From NCBI GenBank assembly GCA_003574685.1, contig QOCQ01000004.1, positions 186,001 to 250,000 on the forward strand: a stretch of DNA of 64,000 nt, written 5' to 3'. Under the pieces are notes generated by a model. That model was not told the origin of the DNA and ran no database searches. It saw only the letters and a list, made by a program, of their open reading frames with translations. The DNA comes from Rhodospirillaceae bacterium SYSU D60007 (lineage in GTDB: Bacteria > Pseudomonadota > Alphaproteobacteria > Reyranellales > Reyranellaceae). The translations under genes and the position numbers were made by a program. Below, piece by piece: positions 54,417-64,000 of this stretch; the stretch's first letter is position 1; every line of letters starts with the position of its first letter.

Positions 54417-55733
54417 ATGCGCGTCCTGCATCTCTCGCCAACAGACACGGAAGGAGGCGCGGCGAAAGGAGCGTATCAGTTGCACAGCGCTCTGAGGAGC
54501 GTCGGTGTCGACTCATTGATGCTGGTCCAGCGAAAATATGGCGATGATCCGTCGGTTCTGACTTTGGGCCGATCCAACGGCATGCTGGCAGACAAGCTAC
54601 GGGACAATCTGGATCGCCTGCCGCTGCGCTTCTTCAAATGGAAGCGCCAGAACTGGTGGACGGTCGGCTGGCTTCCGTTCGACATCAGCAGCAGGGTCGA
54701 TCAGATCAACCCTGACATCGTGCATCTGCACTGGGTTGGTCGGGGCGCCGCACCCGTGGAGTGTCTGGCGCGCCTCGGACGCCGTCCGCTCGTCTGGACA
54801 TTGCGCGACATGTGGCCATTGACGGGCGGCTGCCACTACTCGGTCGGCTGCACGAAGTTCCTCTCGGGTTGCGGCGCCTGCCCATTGTTGCGTTCGGCGC
54901 GCCGGCGCGACATCAGCAGCATGCTGTGGCGGCGCAAGTACCGCGCCTGGAATGGTGTGGAGGTGACCTACATCGCGCTCAGCAACTGGATGGCGGACCT
55001 GGCGCGTCGCAGTCCGTTGACGTTCGGGAATGACGTCACGGTGATTCCAACCGGAATTGATACGCGCCGGTTTGCACCTGTCGACAGGCAGACGGCCCGG
55101 GCCATCTGGGGGCTGCCCGCCGACCGGAAGATCATAATGTATGGTTCGTTGCACCCGAGTACGACCGATCCCCGCAAAGGATTCCTTTACCTGCGCGACG
55201 CGCTGAGGATCCTGGCATCGCAAGGATGGGACAAGCGGGCCAAGGTCGTCGTTTTCGGCGCCAACGATGCCAATCAGCAAACCGGGATGGAGATGCACTA
55301 TGCCGGCCGGCTGAACGACCATGTCAGCCTCGCGCTACTCTATTCCTGCGCCGACGTAATGGTCGTGCCCTCGACCGAAGAGAATCTCGGCAAGACGGCG
55401 CTCGAGGCGATGTCTTGCGGCGTGCCCGTTGCTGCATTCGCGAATACCGGCCAGTTCGACATTGTTGATCACAAGGTAAATGGCTACCTGGCCGAGAACC
55501 TGTCGTCGGCCGATCTTGCCCAGGGTATCGCCTGGTGCCTGGAGCAAACGGAAATGGGGGACGAGCTGGGCCGTCGAGCCCGTCTCAAGGTCCTCAATTG
55601 CTTCGATATCCGGGAGGCCGTCAAGCAACACGTGGCACTTTATCGGCGCGTCATCGAGGCGCGCCGCAAGGTGGAGGATCATAGCCCGTCAGTACCGGAG
55701 AGGACCGCGCAATTCGCGGGAGGTCACTCATGA
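54417..55733 (+). CDS. Glycosyltransferase family 4
   Basis: 438 residues of GT-B fold. '[17 protein letters not shown]' and '[10 protein letters not shown]' mark the N-terminal domain, and the C-terminal donor-site segment '[24 protein letters not shown]' contains the E-x7-E motif. It is retaining in type and uses a nucleotide sugar. The ATG at 54417 (GGAG nine bases upstream) is preferred over 54408. Its stop overlaps the next gene by 4 bases (ATGA), starting a coupled sugar-nucleotide block. Confidence 0.87.
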   Translation: MRVLHLSPTDTEGGAAKGAYQLHSALRSVGVDSLMLVQRKYGDDPSVLTLGRSNGMLADKLRDNLDRLPLRFFKWKRQNWWTVGWLPFDISSRVDQINPDIVHLHWVGRGAAPVECLARLGRRPLVWTLRDMWPLTGGCHYSVGCTKFLSGCGACPLLRSARRRDISSMLWRRKYRAWNGVEVTYIALSNWMADLARRSPLTFGNDVTVIPTGIDTRRFAPVDRQTARAIWGLPADRKIIMYGSLHPSTTDPRKGFLYLRDALRILASQGWDKRAKVVVFGANDANQQTGMEMHYAGRLNDHVSLALLYSCADVMVVPSTEENLGKTALEAMSCGVPVAAFANTGQFDIVDHKVNGYLAENLSSADLAQGIAWCLEQTEMGDELGRRARLKVLNCFDIREAVKQHVALYRRVIEARRKVEDHSPSVPERTAQFAGGHS

Positions 55734-56503
55734 AGGTAGTCATATTGGCCGGCGGGTACGGGACCCGCATCAGTGAAGAGAGTGCCGTAAGGCCGAAACC
55801 GCTTGTTGAGATCGGCGGACAGCCCATCCTGTGGCACATCATGAAGATCTACTCGGCCCACGGGCTGAACGACTTTGTGATCTGCTGCGGCTACAAAGGC
55901 AACCTGATCAAGCAATATTTCCGCGACTACGCCTTGGCCAGGTGCGACATGACCTTCGACCTGCATGAGAACAGCATGCAGACCCACCGGAACGGCGTGG
56001 AGCCATGGCGGGTGACACTGGTCGACACCGGCGAGAAGACGATGACAGGCGGCCGCCTGAAGCGCGTCCGGCCGTATCTGGGCGAAGAGACATTCTGCCT
56101 CACCTACGGTGATGGCGTTGCCGATATCAATATTACCGAGCTCATCGGGTTCCACCGGAAATCAGGGGCGCTGGCCACGGTGTCGGCTGTGAGGCAACCG
56201 GGCCGCTTCGGCGCGCTCGGTTTGACATCTGACGGAGACTTCGTCTTCGGCTTTCGCGAGAAATCGAATGATGATGGCGTCTTCATCAACGGCGGCTTCT
56301 TCGTTCTGGAACCAGCCGTTCTCGACTATATCGCTGGCGACGAGACGTCATGGGAGCGCGAACCACTTGAAGCCCTGGCAAACGAGGGGCGACTTGCGGC
56401 GTATCGGCATCGCGGCTTCTGGCAGAACATGGATACACTTCGCGACAAGGCCATCCTTGAAGGGCTTTGGGAAACGGGGAACGCACGATGGAAGACCTGG
56501 TGA
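55730..56503 (+). CDS. rfbF: Glucose-1-phosphate cytidylyltransferase
   Basis: 257 residues matching RfbF: '[26 protein letters not shown]' holds the nucleotide-binding glycine loop and catalytic Lys, and '[11 protein letters not shown]' the Asp of the metal site. It makes CDP-glucose from CTP and glucose-1-phosphate. The next gene starts within its last 16 bases. The classical partner, CDP-glucose 4,6-dehydratase (RfbG), is not obvious in the adjacent product. Confidence 0.93.
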   Translation: MKVVILAGGYGTRISEESAVRPKPLVEIGGQPILWHIMKIYSAHGLNDFVICCGYKGNLIKQYFRDYALARCDMTFDLHENSMQTHRNGVEPWRVTLVDTGEKTMTGGRLKRVRPYLGEETFCLTYGDGVADINITELIGFHRKSGALATVSAVRQPGRFGALGLTSDGDFVFGFREKSNDDGVFINGGFFVLEPAVLDYIAGDETSWEREPLEALANEGRLAAYRHRGFWQNMDTLRDKAILEGLWETGNARWKTW

Positions 56504-57591
56504 CGGCCCGAAGCGCCGCAGACCGGCAAATGGCTGTGCCACCGCCGGCCGGGTTGCGCGTCCTTGTGACCGGCGCTGATGGATTTATCGGTTCGGTTCT
56601 CACGCCTCTGCTGATGGAGCAGGGCTTCCATGTCGTCGGCCTGGACACCGGATACTACCGTGCTGGCTGGCTCTACCACGACGGAAAGGACCGGCCCGCT
56701 GTCCTGACACGGGATGTACGGAAGCTCGCGGCCCGCGATCTCGAAGGCTTCGATGCGGTGGTCCATCTCGCAGAGCTGTCGAACGATCCGCTCTGCCAGC
56801 ATGATCCGGAGAAGACGTACGACATCAACCACCGTGGCTCGGTTGCACTGGCCAAGGCCAGCAAGGAGGCCGGTGTCTCCCGCTTTGTCTACGCCTCGTC
56901 GTGCAGCGTCTACGGCGCGGCAGCGGACGGCGTCAGGACGGAAGAGTCGGAGCCGAATCCCCAGACGGCCTACGGCCACTGCAAGGTGCTGGTGGAGCGT
57001 GACGTCCGGCTCCTGGCCGACGACGACTTCAGCCCGACGTTCCTGCGCAATGCGACCGCATTCGGCGCCTCGCCGCGCATCCGCTTCGATATCGTGCTGA
57101 ACAATCTCTCGGGGCTGGCCTGGACAACCGGTCGCATCACAATGACCAGCGATGGCACGCCCTGGCGACCGCTCGTGCATGTTCAGGACATCTGCCGGGC
57201 GATCGTCGCTACGCTGCAGGCACCGCGCAGCACCGTCGCCAACCAGATCCTCAACGTCGGTGACGACAGCAACAACTACCGCGTCCGCGAGATTGCCAGC
57301 GCCGTACGCGACGCCTTTCCAAACTGCAAGGTCGAGTTTGGCGGCATGAGTGGTGACAATCGAAGCTATCGCGTCTCGTTCGAAAAGATCGGAAAGGTTC
57401 TGCCGGGATTCCGCTGCCAGTGGAGCGCACAGCGCGGCGCGCAGCAACTGCGTACGTTGTTCGAGCGCATCGGGATGACAGAGCAGGATTTCGATGCGCC
57501 ACCCTTTACCCGCCTGAAGCAGCTTGAACGGTTGCTGAGAAGCGGGCAGATCGATTCCAACTTTTATTGGCGGCCCCATGATTTTTCATGA
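56488..57591 (+). CDS. NAD-dependent epimerase/dehydratase-family protein
   Basis: 367 residues of the extended SDR family: '[13 protein letters not shown]' near residue 27, 'YASSCSVYG', and the YGHCK pair for catalysis. The sequence differs from canonical RfbG but sits where RfbG would. It may act on a CDP-sugar as dehydratase, reductase or epimerase. The start at 56488 overlaps rfbF by 16 bases and its end overlaps rfbC by 14, strongly suggesting one coupled pathway. Confidence 0.83.
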   Translation: MEDLVTARSAADRQMAVPPPAGLRVLVTGADGFIGSVLTPLLMEQGFHVVGLDTGYYRAGWLYHDGKDRPAVLTRDVRKLAARDLEGFDAVVHLAELSNDPLCQHDPEKTYDINHRGSVALAKASKEAGVSRFVYASSCSVYGAAADGVRTEESEPNPQTAYGHCKVLVERDVRLLADDDFSPTFLRNATAFGASPRIRFDIVLNNLSGLAWTTGRITMTSDGTPWRPLVHVQDICRAIVATLQAPRSTVANQILNVGDDSNNYRVREIASAVRDAFPNCKVEFGGMSGDNRSYRVSFEKIGKVLPGFRCQWSAQRGAQQLRTLFERIGMTEQDFDAPPFTRLKQLERLLRSGQIDSNFYWRPHDFS

Positions 57592-58174
57592 AACGGCACT
57601 GCCCGGCGCGTATGTCGTCGAGCTGGAGCCCTATAGCGACGAACGCGGTCAGTTTGCACGCGCATGGTGTCGTACCGAGTTCGCAGGTCATGGTGTCGTT
57701 CACGATTTTGTCCAGGGCAATGTGTCAATCAATCCGACGCGGGGCACGCTGCGTGGTATGCACTTTCAGGTCGACGGCTTTGGCGAGGTAAAACTCGTCC
57801 GCTGCGTGCGTGGCGCGCTTTATGATGTGATCATCGATGTCAGGCCGCAATCCCCGACCTATCTGCGGTGGATAGGAGTCGAACTCGCCCCGCATTCCAT
57901 GCGGATGCTGTACATTCCGGAAGGGTTCGCCCACGGGTTCCAGACCCTGACGGAGGATACGGAGGCGAACTATATGGTCTCCGCTCCTTACAATCGGGAG
58001 GCGAGCCGGGGCGTGCGCTATGACGATCCCGTCATAGGGATTGAATGGCCTCTGCCTGTCAGCCGGATTTCTGCCCAGGACCAGGCCTGGCCACTGCTGG
58101 ATCCGTCTTTAGGTCGTCGCGAAGGACGTGCGAAGTCAGCGGAAGCCTCCGGATTGCAGAGCCAGCACCAATAG
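57578..58174 (+). CDS. rfbC: dTDP-4-dehydrorhamnose 3,5-epimerase-family protein
   Basis: 198 residues of the RmlC cupin fold. The active His lies in 'TLRGMHFQ' and later residues in 'FAHGFQTL' and 'IPEGFAHG' fit the epimerase pocket. It epimerises C3/C5 of a 4-keto sugar. In this context the substrate may be a CDP-sugar made by the two upstream genes and not dTDP-4-keto-rhamnose; RmlA, RmlB and RmlD are not in the window. Confidence 0.88.
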   Translation: MIFHETALPGAYVVELEPYSDERGQFARAWCRTEFAGHGVVHDFVQGNVSINPTRGTLRGMHFQVDGFGEVKLVRCVRGALYDVIIDVRPQSPTYLRWIGVELAPHSMRMLYIPEGFAHGFQTLTEDTEANYMVSAPYNREASRGVRYDDPVIGIEWPLPVSRISAQDQAWPLLDPSLGRREGRAKSAEASGLQSQHQ

Positions 58175-58212
58175 GGACTTCACAGCGCGCCGGCAGTCTT
58201 TGCTCGCGCTAG

Positions 58213-59130
58213 CTAGGCAGTGAGGAGATAGCCGTGCGGCCGCGGTGCCATCGCATGGCGCGCGATCGGGATCATGCGCTGCAGCGAGATTGCGGCTGCG
58301 ATATGCGCCGGGCGCGCCACATACAGGTCGGCGTGCAGCCACCCCTCTGCCTCCTTGCCCGCAGGATCGATGCCGCGGCGCTGGAGGACTGACAGCGCGC
58401 GTTCCCGCTCGGCGGCGCTCTCGAAGCGGCGCTGCGCGAAGCTGGCCCCGTCGAAGCGTTCCGTGACGAGACCCAGCGGCGCCAGCGCAGCGGCGAGTTC
58501 GTCGGCCGGCATGGTACGGTTAATGAAGGCGGCGATCCAGGGCGGTTCGCGCAGCGGGGCAGCCGCAGCCGCAATCCGCGCCGCGGTGCGGGCACCGATC
58601 CGGCCGCAGGACACGATGATGTCAGTGCGCAGCAGTTCGGCAGCCAGCACTTCGTCGGGATCATCGCGCTCGAGATCCGCACAAATGCCGCTATCGACCG
58701 TGCCGACCCGGTGGGCGTAGGACACGGCGGACTCGCGGCCGTCGACACCAAGGTAGCGGTGCTCATCGCTGCGCGGCCAGCCGGCATAGTAAAGACGATC
58801 GAGTTCTTCCAGCTCCACCGGTTCCAGGGCCTGCATTTCGCGCGCCGTGTAGCGCGCCTGCAAGGTGGCGAAGCTCAGCGGAAAGCGCAGCAATGCCGTC
58901 CCTACGCCATACGCGCACCCCAGCTCGAGCACCTGGAGCGGCCGCCCCGCATGGACGGCACGTGCCGCAATGAGCTGGCGAAACACGCGGGCGCCAGCGT
59001 CAGCCAGTACATAGTCGAGACGCGCCAGCGCCCGCATTGTCGGGCGGGGATCGGGCTGCTGATAGGTGTGTTTGAGGCAGGTGCGGATGATTTCTGTGAG
59101 GAAGAGGGGGTTGTCCTTGGGCACGTTCAC
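58213..59130 (-). CDS. SAM-dependent methyltransferase-like protein
   Basis: 305 residues. 'PLQVLELGCAYGVGTALLRF' is the class I methyltransferase SAM-binding glycine motif near residue 64. The later motifs are weaker, so it may be a divergent or degenerate member. Its neighbours are glycosyltransferase and sugar genes, so methylation of a sugar or polyketide is possible. It is on the opposite strand to the flanking glycan genes. Confidence 0.6.
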   Translation of the reverse strand: MNVPKDNPLFLTEIIRTCLKHTYQQPDPRPTMRALARLDYVLADAGARVFRQLIAARAVHAGRPLQVLELGCAYGVGTALLRFPLSFATLQARYTAREMQALEPVELEELDRLYYAGWPRSDEHRYLGVDGRESAVSYAHRVGTVDSGICADLERDDPDEVLAAELLRTDIIVSCGRIGARTAARIAAAAAPLREPPWIAAFINRTMPADELAAALAPLGLVTERFDGASFAQRRFESAAERERALSVLQRRGIDPAGKEAEGWLHADLYVARPAHIAAAISLQRMIPIARHAMAPRPHGYLLTA

Positions 59131-59422
59131 TTTCCTCCTGCGTGATGCCGCGTGCTACGAAGCCAGCGCAGTGTGGCCAGAGTTTGGTGCACAACACGCG
59201 CAACCCGTCCGGCCGTATCCGCTGAGGCAGCGGCTCGCTGCTAGCGCAGATCGGTGACGCGGTGGTGACAGGCGGAGCGGCTGTTGACACGTAGCTGACG
59301 ATATACGCGCAAGCCGGCGAGTCGTTGCCCGTCGTTGTCGTTCCCTTGTCCCCCCTGGCCACCGCCTCTGCGCCTTGCGCTCGCTTGCATTTCGTGGCTT
59401 TGCGCAGTAACCGCGTGGCGGC

Positions 59423-60772
59423 ATGACGACGCCGCGAACCAGATCGAATGCCGCCGCGGGGCGTGTCGTCGATATTTCGCGGCTGCTCTGGCGGCTGCGC
59501 TTTCCGACGCCCACGGGAATCGACCGCGTCATGCTGGCCTATGCCCGGCACTACCTCGAACGTGCTGACGAACAGGCCGTGGGCTTTCTTGTGACGTCGC
59601 CCCTGAACACGGGTTTTCTGACGCCCGGCCTGGGCAAAGCGCTGGTCCGTACGGCGATCGCGCGCTGGTCGCGGCCGGCCGAGAGCCCGATGGCAGATTC
59701 CGCCTATCGCGATGTATGCGCGATCCTCGAAAGGCCGATCGGCGGCGAACATGCGCATCATAGGGTGAAGCCACAGGCTGCTGCCGGCCGTCCCGACGGG
59801 CGCGTGGCTGCGTTGCTGGCGTGCGCTTATGCACAGGCGGCCGCGGCGGGTGCCTTCCGGTCGCTGCCGGCCGCCGTGCGCGCCGGCGGCGGCTGGTACC
59901 TTCACGTCACACACATCAATCTCCATCGTGCGGCGCGGCTGGCCTGGCTCGGGAAGAGTGGCCTTCGCGGGGCCTTCCTGCTGCACGACCTGATCCCCAT
60001 CAGCCATCCGGAATACTTCCGCCCGGGCGAGGCCGCTCAGCATTTGCAGCGCATGACGACGCTTGCGCAGCACGCCGACGTCGTGATCTTCAACTCCTCG
60101 ACGACGCGCGCAGCCTGGCAGGCACATCTTGCGAAGGCTGGCATGCACGCGCCACCTGGCGAGGTGGTGCCGCTTGGAATCGAAGAGGCCTTCCTTTCAG
60201 GCGGCGATGGGCCGAAACCATCCGCACACACACCGTATTTCGTCGTGGTCGGAACCATCGAGGCGCGCAAGAACGTGGCGTTCCTGCTTCAGGCCTGGCG
60301 GCACTGGACCGAGGACGGGCGCCGCCCGCGTGCCCGCCTGGTGATCGTCGGGCGCCGCGGCTGGGAAAGCGAGAACGCGATTGATCTGCTGGACCGCAGC
60401 ACGGCGCTGGCACCAACCGTGGTCGAGATCGCGCAGCTCGGTGATCACGGGCTGGCAGCACTGCTGCGGGGCGCGCAGGCGCTGCTGATGCCTTCGCTGG
60501 CAGAAGGTTTCGGCTTGCCGATCGCGGAAGCGCTGGCGGTGGGCGTGCCGGTGATCGCCTCGGATATCGAAGCGCATCGCGAGGTCGGCGGCGCGTTGGT
60601 GGAATACGTCGATCCGATTGACGGCCCGGGGTGGATCAGCGCACTTGAAAACTATGCAAGCCCGGACTCGCCAAGGCGGCACGGCATGTGGCAACGTGTT
60701 CAGCACTATCGGCCCCGGACATGGGCGCAACACATCCAGGGCGTTGAAGAGGTACTTGCTGAAATCCGATGA
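59423..60772 (+). CDS. Glycosyltransferase family 4
   Basis: 449 residues of GT-B fold. An N-terminal DISRLLWRLRFPTPTGIDRV opening and the C-terminal donor-site segment 'MPSLAEGFGLPIAEALAVGVPVIASDI' with the E-x7-E motif match mannosyl/WbaZ-like family 4 enzymes. It lies 259 bases before the polyketide synthase gene and 292 bases after the start of the methyltransferase-like gene, with no overlap with either. Confidence 0.85.
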   Translation: MTTPRTRSNAAAGRVVDISRLLWRLRFPTPTGIDRVMLAYARHYLERADEQAVGFLVTSPLNTGFLTPGLGKALVRTAIARWSRPAESPMADSAYRDVCAILERPIGGEHAHHRVKPQAAAGRPDGRVAALLACAYAQAAAAGAFRSLPAAVRAGGGWYLHVTHINLHRAARLAWLGKSGLRGAFLLHDLIPISHPEYFRPGEAAQHLQRMTTLAQHADVVIFNSSTTRAAWQAHLAKAGMHAPPGEVVPLGIEEAFLSGGDGPKPSAHTPYFVVVGTIEARKNVAFLLQAWRHWTEDGRRPRARLVIVGRRGWESENAIDLLDRSTALAPTVVEIAQLGDHGLAALLRGAQALLMPSLAEGFGLPIAEALAVGVPVIASDIEAHREVGGALVEYVDPIDGPGWISALENYASPDSPRRHGMWQRVQHYRPRTWAQHIQGVEEVLAEIR

Positions 60773-61031
60773 GAAGTCCGGTATCGCGATGCAGTTCCGG
60801 CTCGTCGGCAAAGTGACTCTGCAACTTTAGCGCTATTTGCCGGTCGGTGCCTAGTGATTGTTCAGCCGACCGTCAATTATCCAAGCCGTTACAAAAGATT
60901 ACGAATGACGAAAGAAGCCAAGCTGGTTTATGACTTGGACGATTGCACTTCTTTTGCATCGATTGGAGGAAAGCTGACTTCGGCATCGTGCGCTTGAACG
61001 TCGGGGTAGCGTTGGGAGATTCGGTGAAGTT
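60773..61031. other. Intergenic region upstream of the polyketide synthase
   Basis: These 259 bases hold no gene. They are AT-richer than the adjacent coding sequences. GGAGGA lies at 60965-60970, but the frame after it closes quickly, and a second GGGAGA at 61014-61019 lies 12 bases before the PKS GTG. The region is the likely site of the PKS promoter. Confidence 0.5.
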
Positions 61032-64000
61032 GTGACCAAAAAATCCGATCGCAAGTCGGCGCAACGTTCAGTCGCCGTCATCGGTTACGCCCTCAGGGTC
61101 CCCGGCGCGCAGGACCGCCAGTCGTTCTGGCACCTGCTTGCGGATGGCCGCTGTGCCGTCACACGTGTGCCCGCCGACCGCTTCCCGCACGAGTCGTTCT
61201 ATCATCCGCGCGCCGGCGCGGAGGTCCCGGGCCGCAGCTATACATTCGCCGCCGGTGTGCTGGACGACGTCTGGAGTTTCGATCCGACGGTGTTCGGCAT
61301 CAGCCCGCGCGAGGCGGCACAGATGGATCCGCAGCAGCGCCATCTGCTGCAGGTCGTGTACGAGGCGATCGAGCACGCCGGGCTGCGCCCCTCGAAGCTC
61401 GCGGGCAGTCGCACCGGCGTCTATGTCGGCGCTTCGGCGTCGGATTACGCGACCCGCTTCATGTTCGACCCCAGCGCGGTCGATGTTCACATGATGACGG
61501 GCAACACGCTCAGCATCATTTCGAACCGCATCTCCTACTGTTTCGATCTGCGCGGGCCGAGCTTCACCGTCGATACGGCGTGCTCCTCGTCGCTGGTCGC
61601 GATGCACGTGGCGCTGGAGGCGATCCGCGACGGCAAGATCGATACCGCCATCGTGGGCGGCGTGAACCTGCTGCTATCGCCGTTCTCCTTCGTCGGCTTC
61701 TCGCGCGCCTCGATGCTGTCGCCGAGCGGCCTGTGCAAGGCGTTCGACGCCTCGGGCGACGGCTACGTGCGTGCCGAGGGCGCGCTGGCCCTTGTGCTGC
61801 GGGCGACCGATGCCGCCAAGCGAAACGGCGATTGCATTCACGCCGTCGTCGTCGGTTCCGGGATCAATCAGGACGGGCGTACGGCCGGCATGTCGCTGCC
61901 GTCGTCCGAAGCCCAGGCGGCTTTGCTCGCGCAGGTTTACCGCGACTTCGAGGTGGACGCGAAGGACCTTGCGTTCATCGAGGCCCACGGCACCGGGACA
62001 CGCGTGGGCGATCCTGCCGAGGCGGAGGCATTGGGCACTGTCCTGGGACAGCATCGCACCGCGCCGCTGCCGATCGGATCGGTGAAGACCAATATCGGCC
62101 ACCTGGAGCCGGGATCCGGTCTCGCGGGCGTCGTGAAATCAATCATGGCGCTCCAGAAGGGCGTGCTGCCGCCATCGCTGCATTTCAACGAGCCCAATCC
62201 CGACATTCGCTTCGACGAGCTGAACCTGAAGGTGGCGGCCCAGCCCGTAGGGCTGCCGAAGGGGCGCCGTCTGCGCCATGCCGGGATCAATTCCTTCGGG
62301 TTCGGCGGCTCGAACGCACACGTTGTCCTGCGTGAGCCGGACCGGGTGCCAGCGACGGCAAAAGCCAAACCGAACGGGGCCGCGCCGGCGCCGTTGATCC
62401 TTTCCGCCTATGGCGCCGAGTCGCTGAAGGCGCTGGCAGGGCGTTATGCCGCGCGCCTCGCGGATGGCCATGCGGCTGCCGTGGCCAACGCCGCCGCCCA
62501 TACCCGCGATCTGTTGCCGGATCGACTCGTGGTGGCCGGTACCGACATGCGGGCCATCCTTGCGGCGCATCTCAACGGCGGCGGCGCAGCGGGCACGTGG
62601 TCCGGCAAGGCGCTGGGCAGCGATCTCGATACGGCCTTTGTCTTCGCCGGCAACGGCTCGCAGTGGCCGGGCATGGGCCTCGCGGCATATCAGTCCAACG
62701 CGGCCTTCCGTGCTGCCCTTCAGCGGTTCGACGGCGTCTTCAGCAAGCTCGCCGGCTGGTCGGCGATCGAGGCGCTGCAGTCTAACGATCTTGCCGTCGA
62801 TATTCGCCGCGCCAGCCGCGCCCAGCCATTGCTGCTGGCGCTGCAGGTGGCGACGGTCGAGGCGCTGGCGGAGCACGGACTTGAGCCGGCCCTGGCCGTG
62901 GGCCACAGCGTCGGCGAGATCGCGGCGGCGTGGTGCGCCGGCGCACTCGATCTGGAGGACGCGATCCGCGTCGTGCTGGCCCGCAGTCAGCTCCAGGAGA
63001 TCACCCGCCACCAGGGCGGCATGGCGGCGGTGCTGGTCTCCGCCGGCGAAATGCAGCTCTTGCTGGAGCGGCACACCTTCGAGGGTCTTGAGGTCGCGGC
63101 CAACAACAGCGCGCGCAGCGTGACGGTCGCCGGTCCGATGGCGGCTCTGGATGCGTTCGTGAAGTATGCCGAGCAGGAGCGCTGGGGCGTCAAGCGCCTC
63201 GACATCGACTATCCCTATCACTGCGCGCTGGTCGATCCCATCCGGGACAAGCTGCTGGAAAGGCTGGCCGCCATTCAGCCGAAGGCGTCCCGCATCCCGC
63301 TGATCTCGACCGTTACCGGCGAGGAGATTGCCGGAGGGACGCTGGATGCCGGCTATTGGTGGCACAACGTGCGCCAGCCTGTGGCCTTCGAGGCCGGCAT
63401 GCGCGCGGTGTGCCGGCACGGGGTGCGCATCTTCGCCGAGATCGGCGGACGGCAGGTGCTGGGCGGTTACCTCAACGACGCCCTGCGCCGGCAGGGTATA
63501 GACGGCGCGGTCATCGACACGCTGGGCCGCGACCTGAAGGAACCGGTCGATGAGATCGTCGCCGCCGTGGCGCGCGCGCTGGTCGCTGGCGGCCGGGTCG
63601 ATCTCGACCGGTTCGTGGGTCCCAGACTTCAGCCGGCCGTCGAACTGCCCAACTATGCCTGGCTGCGCCAGCCGATCGGCTTTCCCGACACCGGCGAGGC
63701 CTTTCGTACCTATGATTCCCTTCCGCATCCGCTTCTCGGCACGGCCGTCCGCGGTGAATCGCGGGAGTGGTTCGCCACCATCGACCCCGGCCTGTTCCCC
63801 TGGCTGGAGGATCACCGGGTCGAGGATGCGGCCGTGTTTCCGGCAGCGGGTTTCGTCGAAATCGCGCTGGCGGCTGCCCGCGAAACGTATGGCGATGGTG
63901 CGCTGGAAGTGCGCGACCTTGAGATCCTTCAGCCGCTGGTGTTCGACGGGAATCGTTCGTTCGAGGTGATGACCCGCGTGTCGCACGACACGGGCGTCGT
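61032..64000 (+). CDS. Type I polyketide synthase, 5' part (KS-AT-DH...; truncated by window)
   Basis: 989 codons are visible and the gene continues beyond 64000. The ketosynthase (about 14-440) has active-site Cys184 in DTACSSS, His319 in HGTGT and His357 in KTNIGH. The acyltransferase (about 533-830) shows 'FVFAGNGSQWPGMG' and GHSVGE with Ser626. A dehydratase begins near 897; catalytic His928 sits in a H-RVE-D-AAVFP motif where the usual Gly is Asp. There is no upstream loading domain, and the GTG at 61032 gives a typical KS start. An iterative or modular role cannot be decided from this part. The neighbouring glycosyltransferases suggest a glycosylated product. Confidence 0.93.
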   Translation, partial: MTKKSDRKSAQRSVAVIGYALRVPGAQDRQSFWHLLADGRCAVTRVPADRFPHESFYHPRAGAEVPGRSYTFAAGVLDDVWSFDPTVFGISPREAAQMDPQQRHLLQVVYEAIEHAGLRPSKLAGSRTGVYVGASASDYATRFMFDPSAVDVHMMTGNTLSIISNRISYCFDLRGPSFTVDTACSSSLVAMHVALEAIRDGKIDTAIVGGVNLLLSPFSFVGFSRASMLSPSGLCKAFDASGDGYVRAEGALALVLRATDAAKRNGDCIHAVVVGSGINQDGRTAGMSLPSSEAQAALLAQVYRDFEVDAKDLAFIEAHGTGTRVGDPAEAEALGTVLGQHRTAPLPIGSVKTNIGHLEPGSGLAGVVKSIMALQKGVLPPSLHFNEPNPDIRFDELNLKVAAQPVGLPKGRRLRHAGINSFGFGGSNAHVVLREPDRVPATAKAKPNGAAPAPLILSAYGAESLKALAGRYAARLADGHAAAVANAAAHTRDLLPDRLVVAGTDMRAILAAHLNGGGAAGTWSGKALGSDLDTAFVFAGNGSQWPGMGLAAYQSNAAFRAALQRFDGVFSKLAGWSAIEALQSNDLAVDIRRASRAQPLLLALQVATVEALAEHGLEPALAVGHSVGEIAAAWCAGALDLEDAIRVVLARSQLQEITRHQGGMAAVLVSAGEMQLLLERHTFEGLEVAANNSARSVTVAGPMAALDAFVKYAEQERWGVKRLDIDYPYHCALVDPIRDKLLERLAAIQPKASRIPLISTVTGEEIAGGTLDAGYWWHNVRQPVAFEAGMRAVCRHGVRIFAEIGGRQVLGGYLNDALRRQGIDGAVIDTLGRDLKEPVDEIVAAVARALVAGGRVDLDRFVGPRLQPAVELPNYAWLRQPIGFPDTGEAFRTYDSLPHPLLGTAVRGESREWFATIDPGLFPWLEDHRVEDAAVFPAAGFVEIALAAARETYGDGALEVRDLEILQPLVFDGNRSFEVMTRVSHDTGV

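Noticed and set aside
59066-59257. 63-residue plus-strand frame beside the methyltransferase-like gene
   Set aside because: It is short, largely antisense to the gene's start region, and has no domain or ribosome site.
62139-63986. 615-residue minus-strand frame opposite the PKS
   Set aside because: The plus-strand PKS has KS, AT and DH motifs throughout; the opposite frame shows none.
1-64000. tRNA, rRNA or riboswitch genes
   Set aside because: No cloverleaf-like element, rRNA segment or recognisable riboswitch core was noticed by eye in the intergenic gaps; a dedicated search would be needed to exclude small RNAs.

Overview
The window is a continuous stretch of high-GC, gene-dense bacterial chromosome. 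Its housekeeping genes point to an alphaproteobacterium. The signs are an HdaA-type DnaA regulator carrying a clamp-binding motif, an aa3-oxidase subunit IV-like peptide, and purM-purN next to DUF2066, CDP-alcohol transferase, AI-2E and hda genes. A degenerate dihydroorotase directly follows pyrB. The lineage (Rhodospirillales- or Reyranella/Vineibacter-like) is an inference from gene content only. No rRNA, tRNA, CRISPR array or transposase was seen.

Layout: 1-6873 is a catabolic or acyl-CoA block (MaoC hydratase, APH-like kinase, VOC protein, and a minus-strand set of acyl-CoA synthetase, D-aminoacylase-type amidohydrolase and TetR regulator). 6995-19597 is a mixture: UDP-glucuronate decarboxylase, two MFS transporters, two paralogous alpha/beta hydrolases around a RidA protein, a D-threonine aldolase-type PLP enzyme, a CYTH protein, a cyclase-family hydrolase and an ABC-F ATPase. 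19719-29573 is core metabolism: ndk, purM-purN, then a plus-strand run of DUF2066, M20 peptidase, CDP-alcohol transferase, AI-2E protein, hda, SDR, yicC and gmk. 30452-32756 holds pyrB and a pseudo-dihydroorotase. 32961-45441 holds an amine-type FAD oxidase with an Fe(II) oxygenase, a two-component system, a membrane adenylate cyclase coupled to a threonine dehydratase, a homologue of the cofactor-free dioxygenase DpgC, an unrecognised 537-residue protein, ruvX and an SH3-domain protein. 45495-49036 holds an RTX-repeat protein and gatC-gatA.

From 49114 to the right edge lies a surface-glycan or secondary-metabolite region. It has a nucleotide-sugar epimerase, an SGNH-type protein, a SAF-domain oxidoreductase, three glycosyltransferases, a cytidylyltransferase-epimerase-RmlC sugar block with overlapping genes, a methyltransferase-like protein, and the first 989 codons of a type I polyketide synthase (KS-AT-DH...) that runs out of the window.

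Several intergenic regions carry palindrome-ended repeats of at least four sequence types. The 533-base gap between the DpgC homologue and the 537-residue gene is packed with them, and one repeat appears to have become coding at the start of an exported hydrolase gene. The best leads for unfamiliar biology are the DpgC homologue with its convergent unrecognised neighbour, and the sugar/PKS region on the right.
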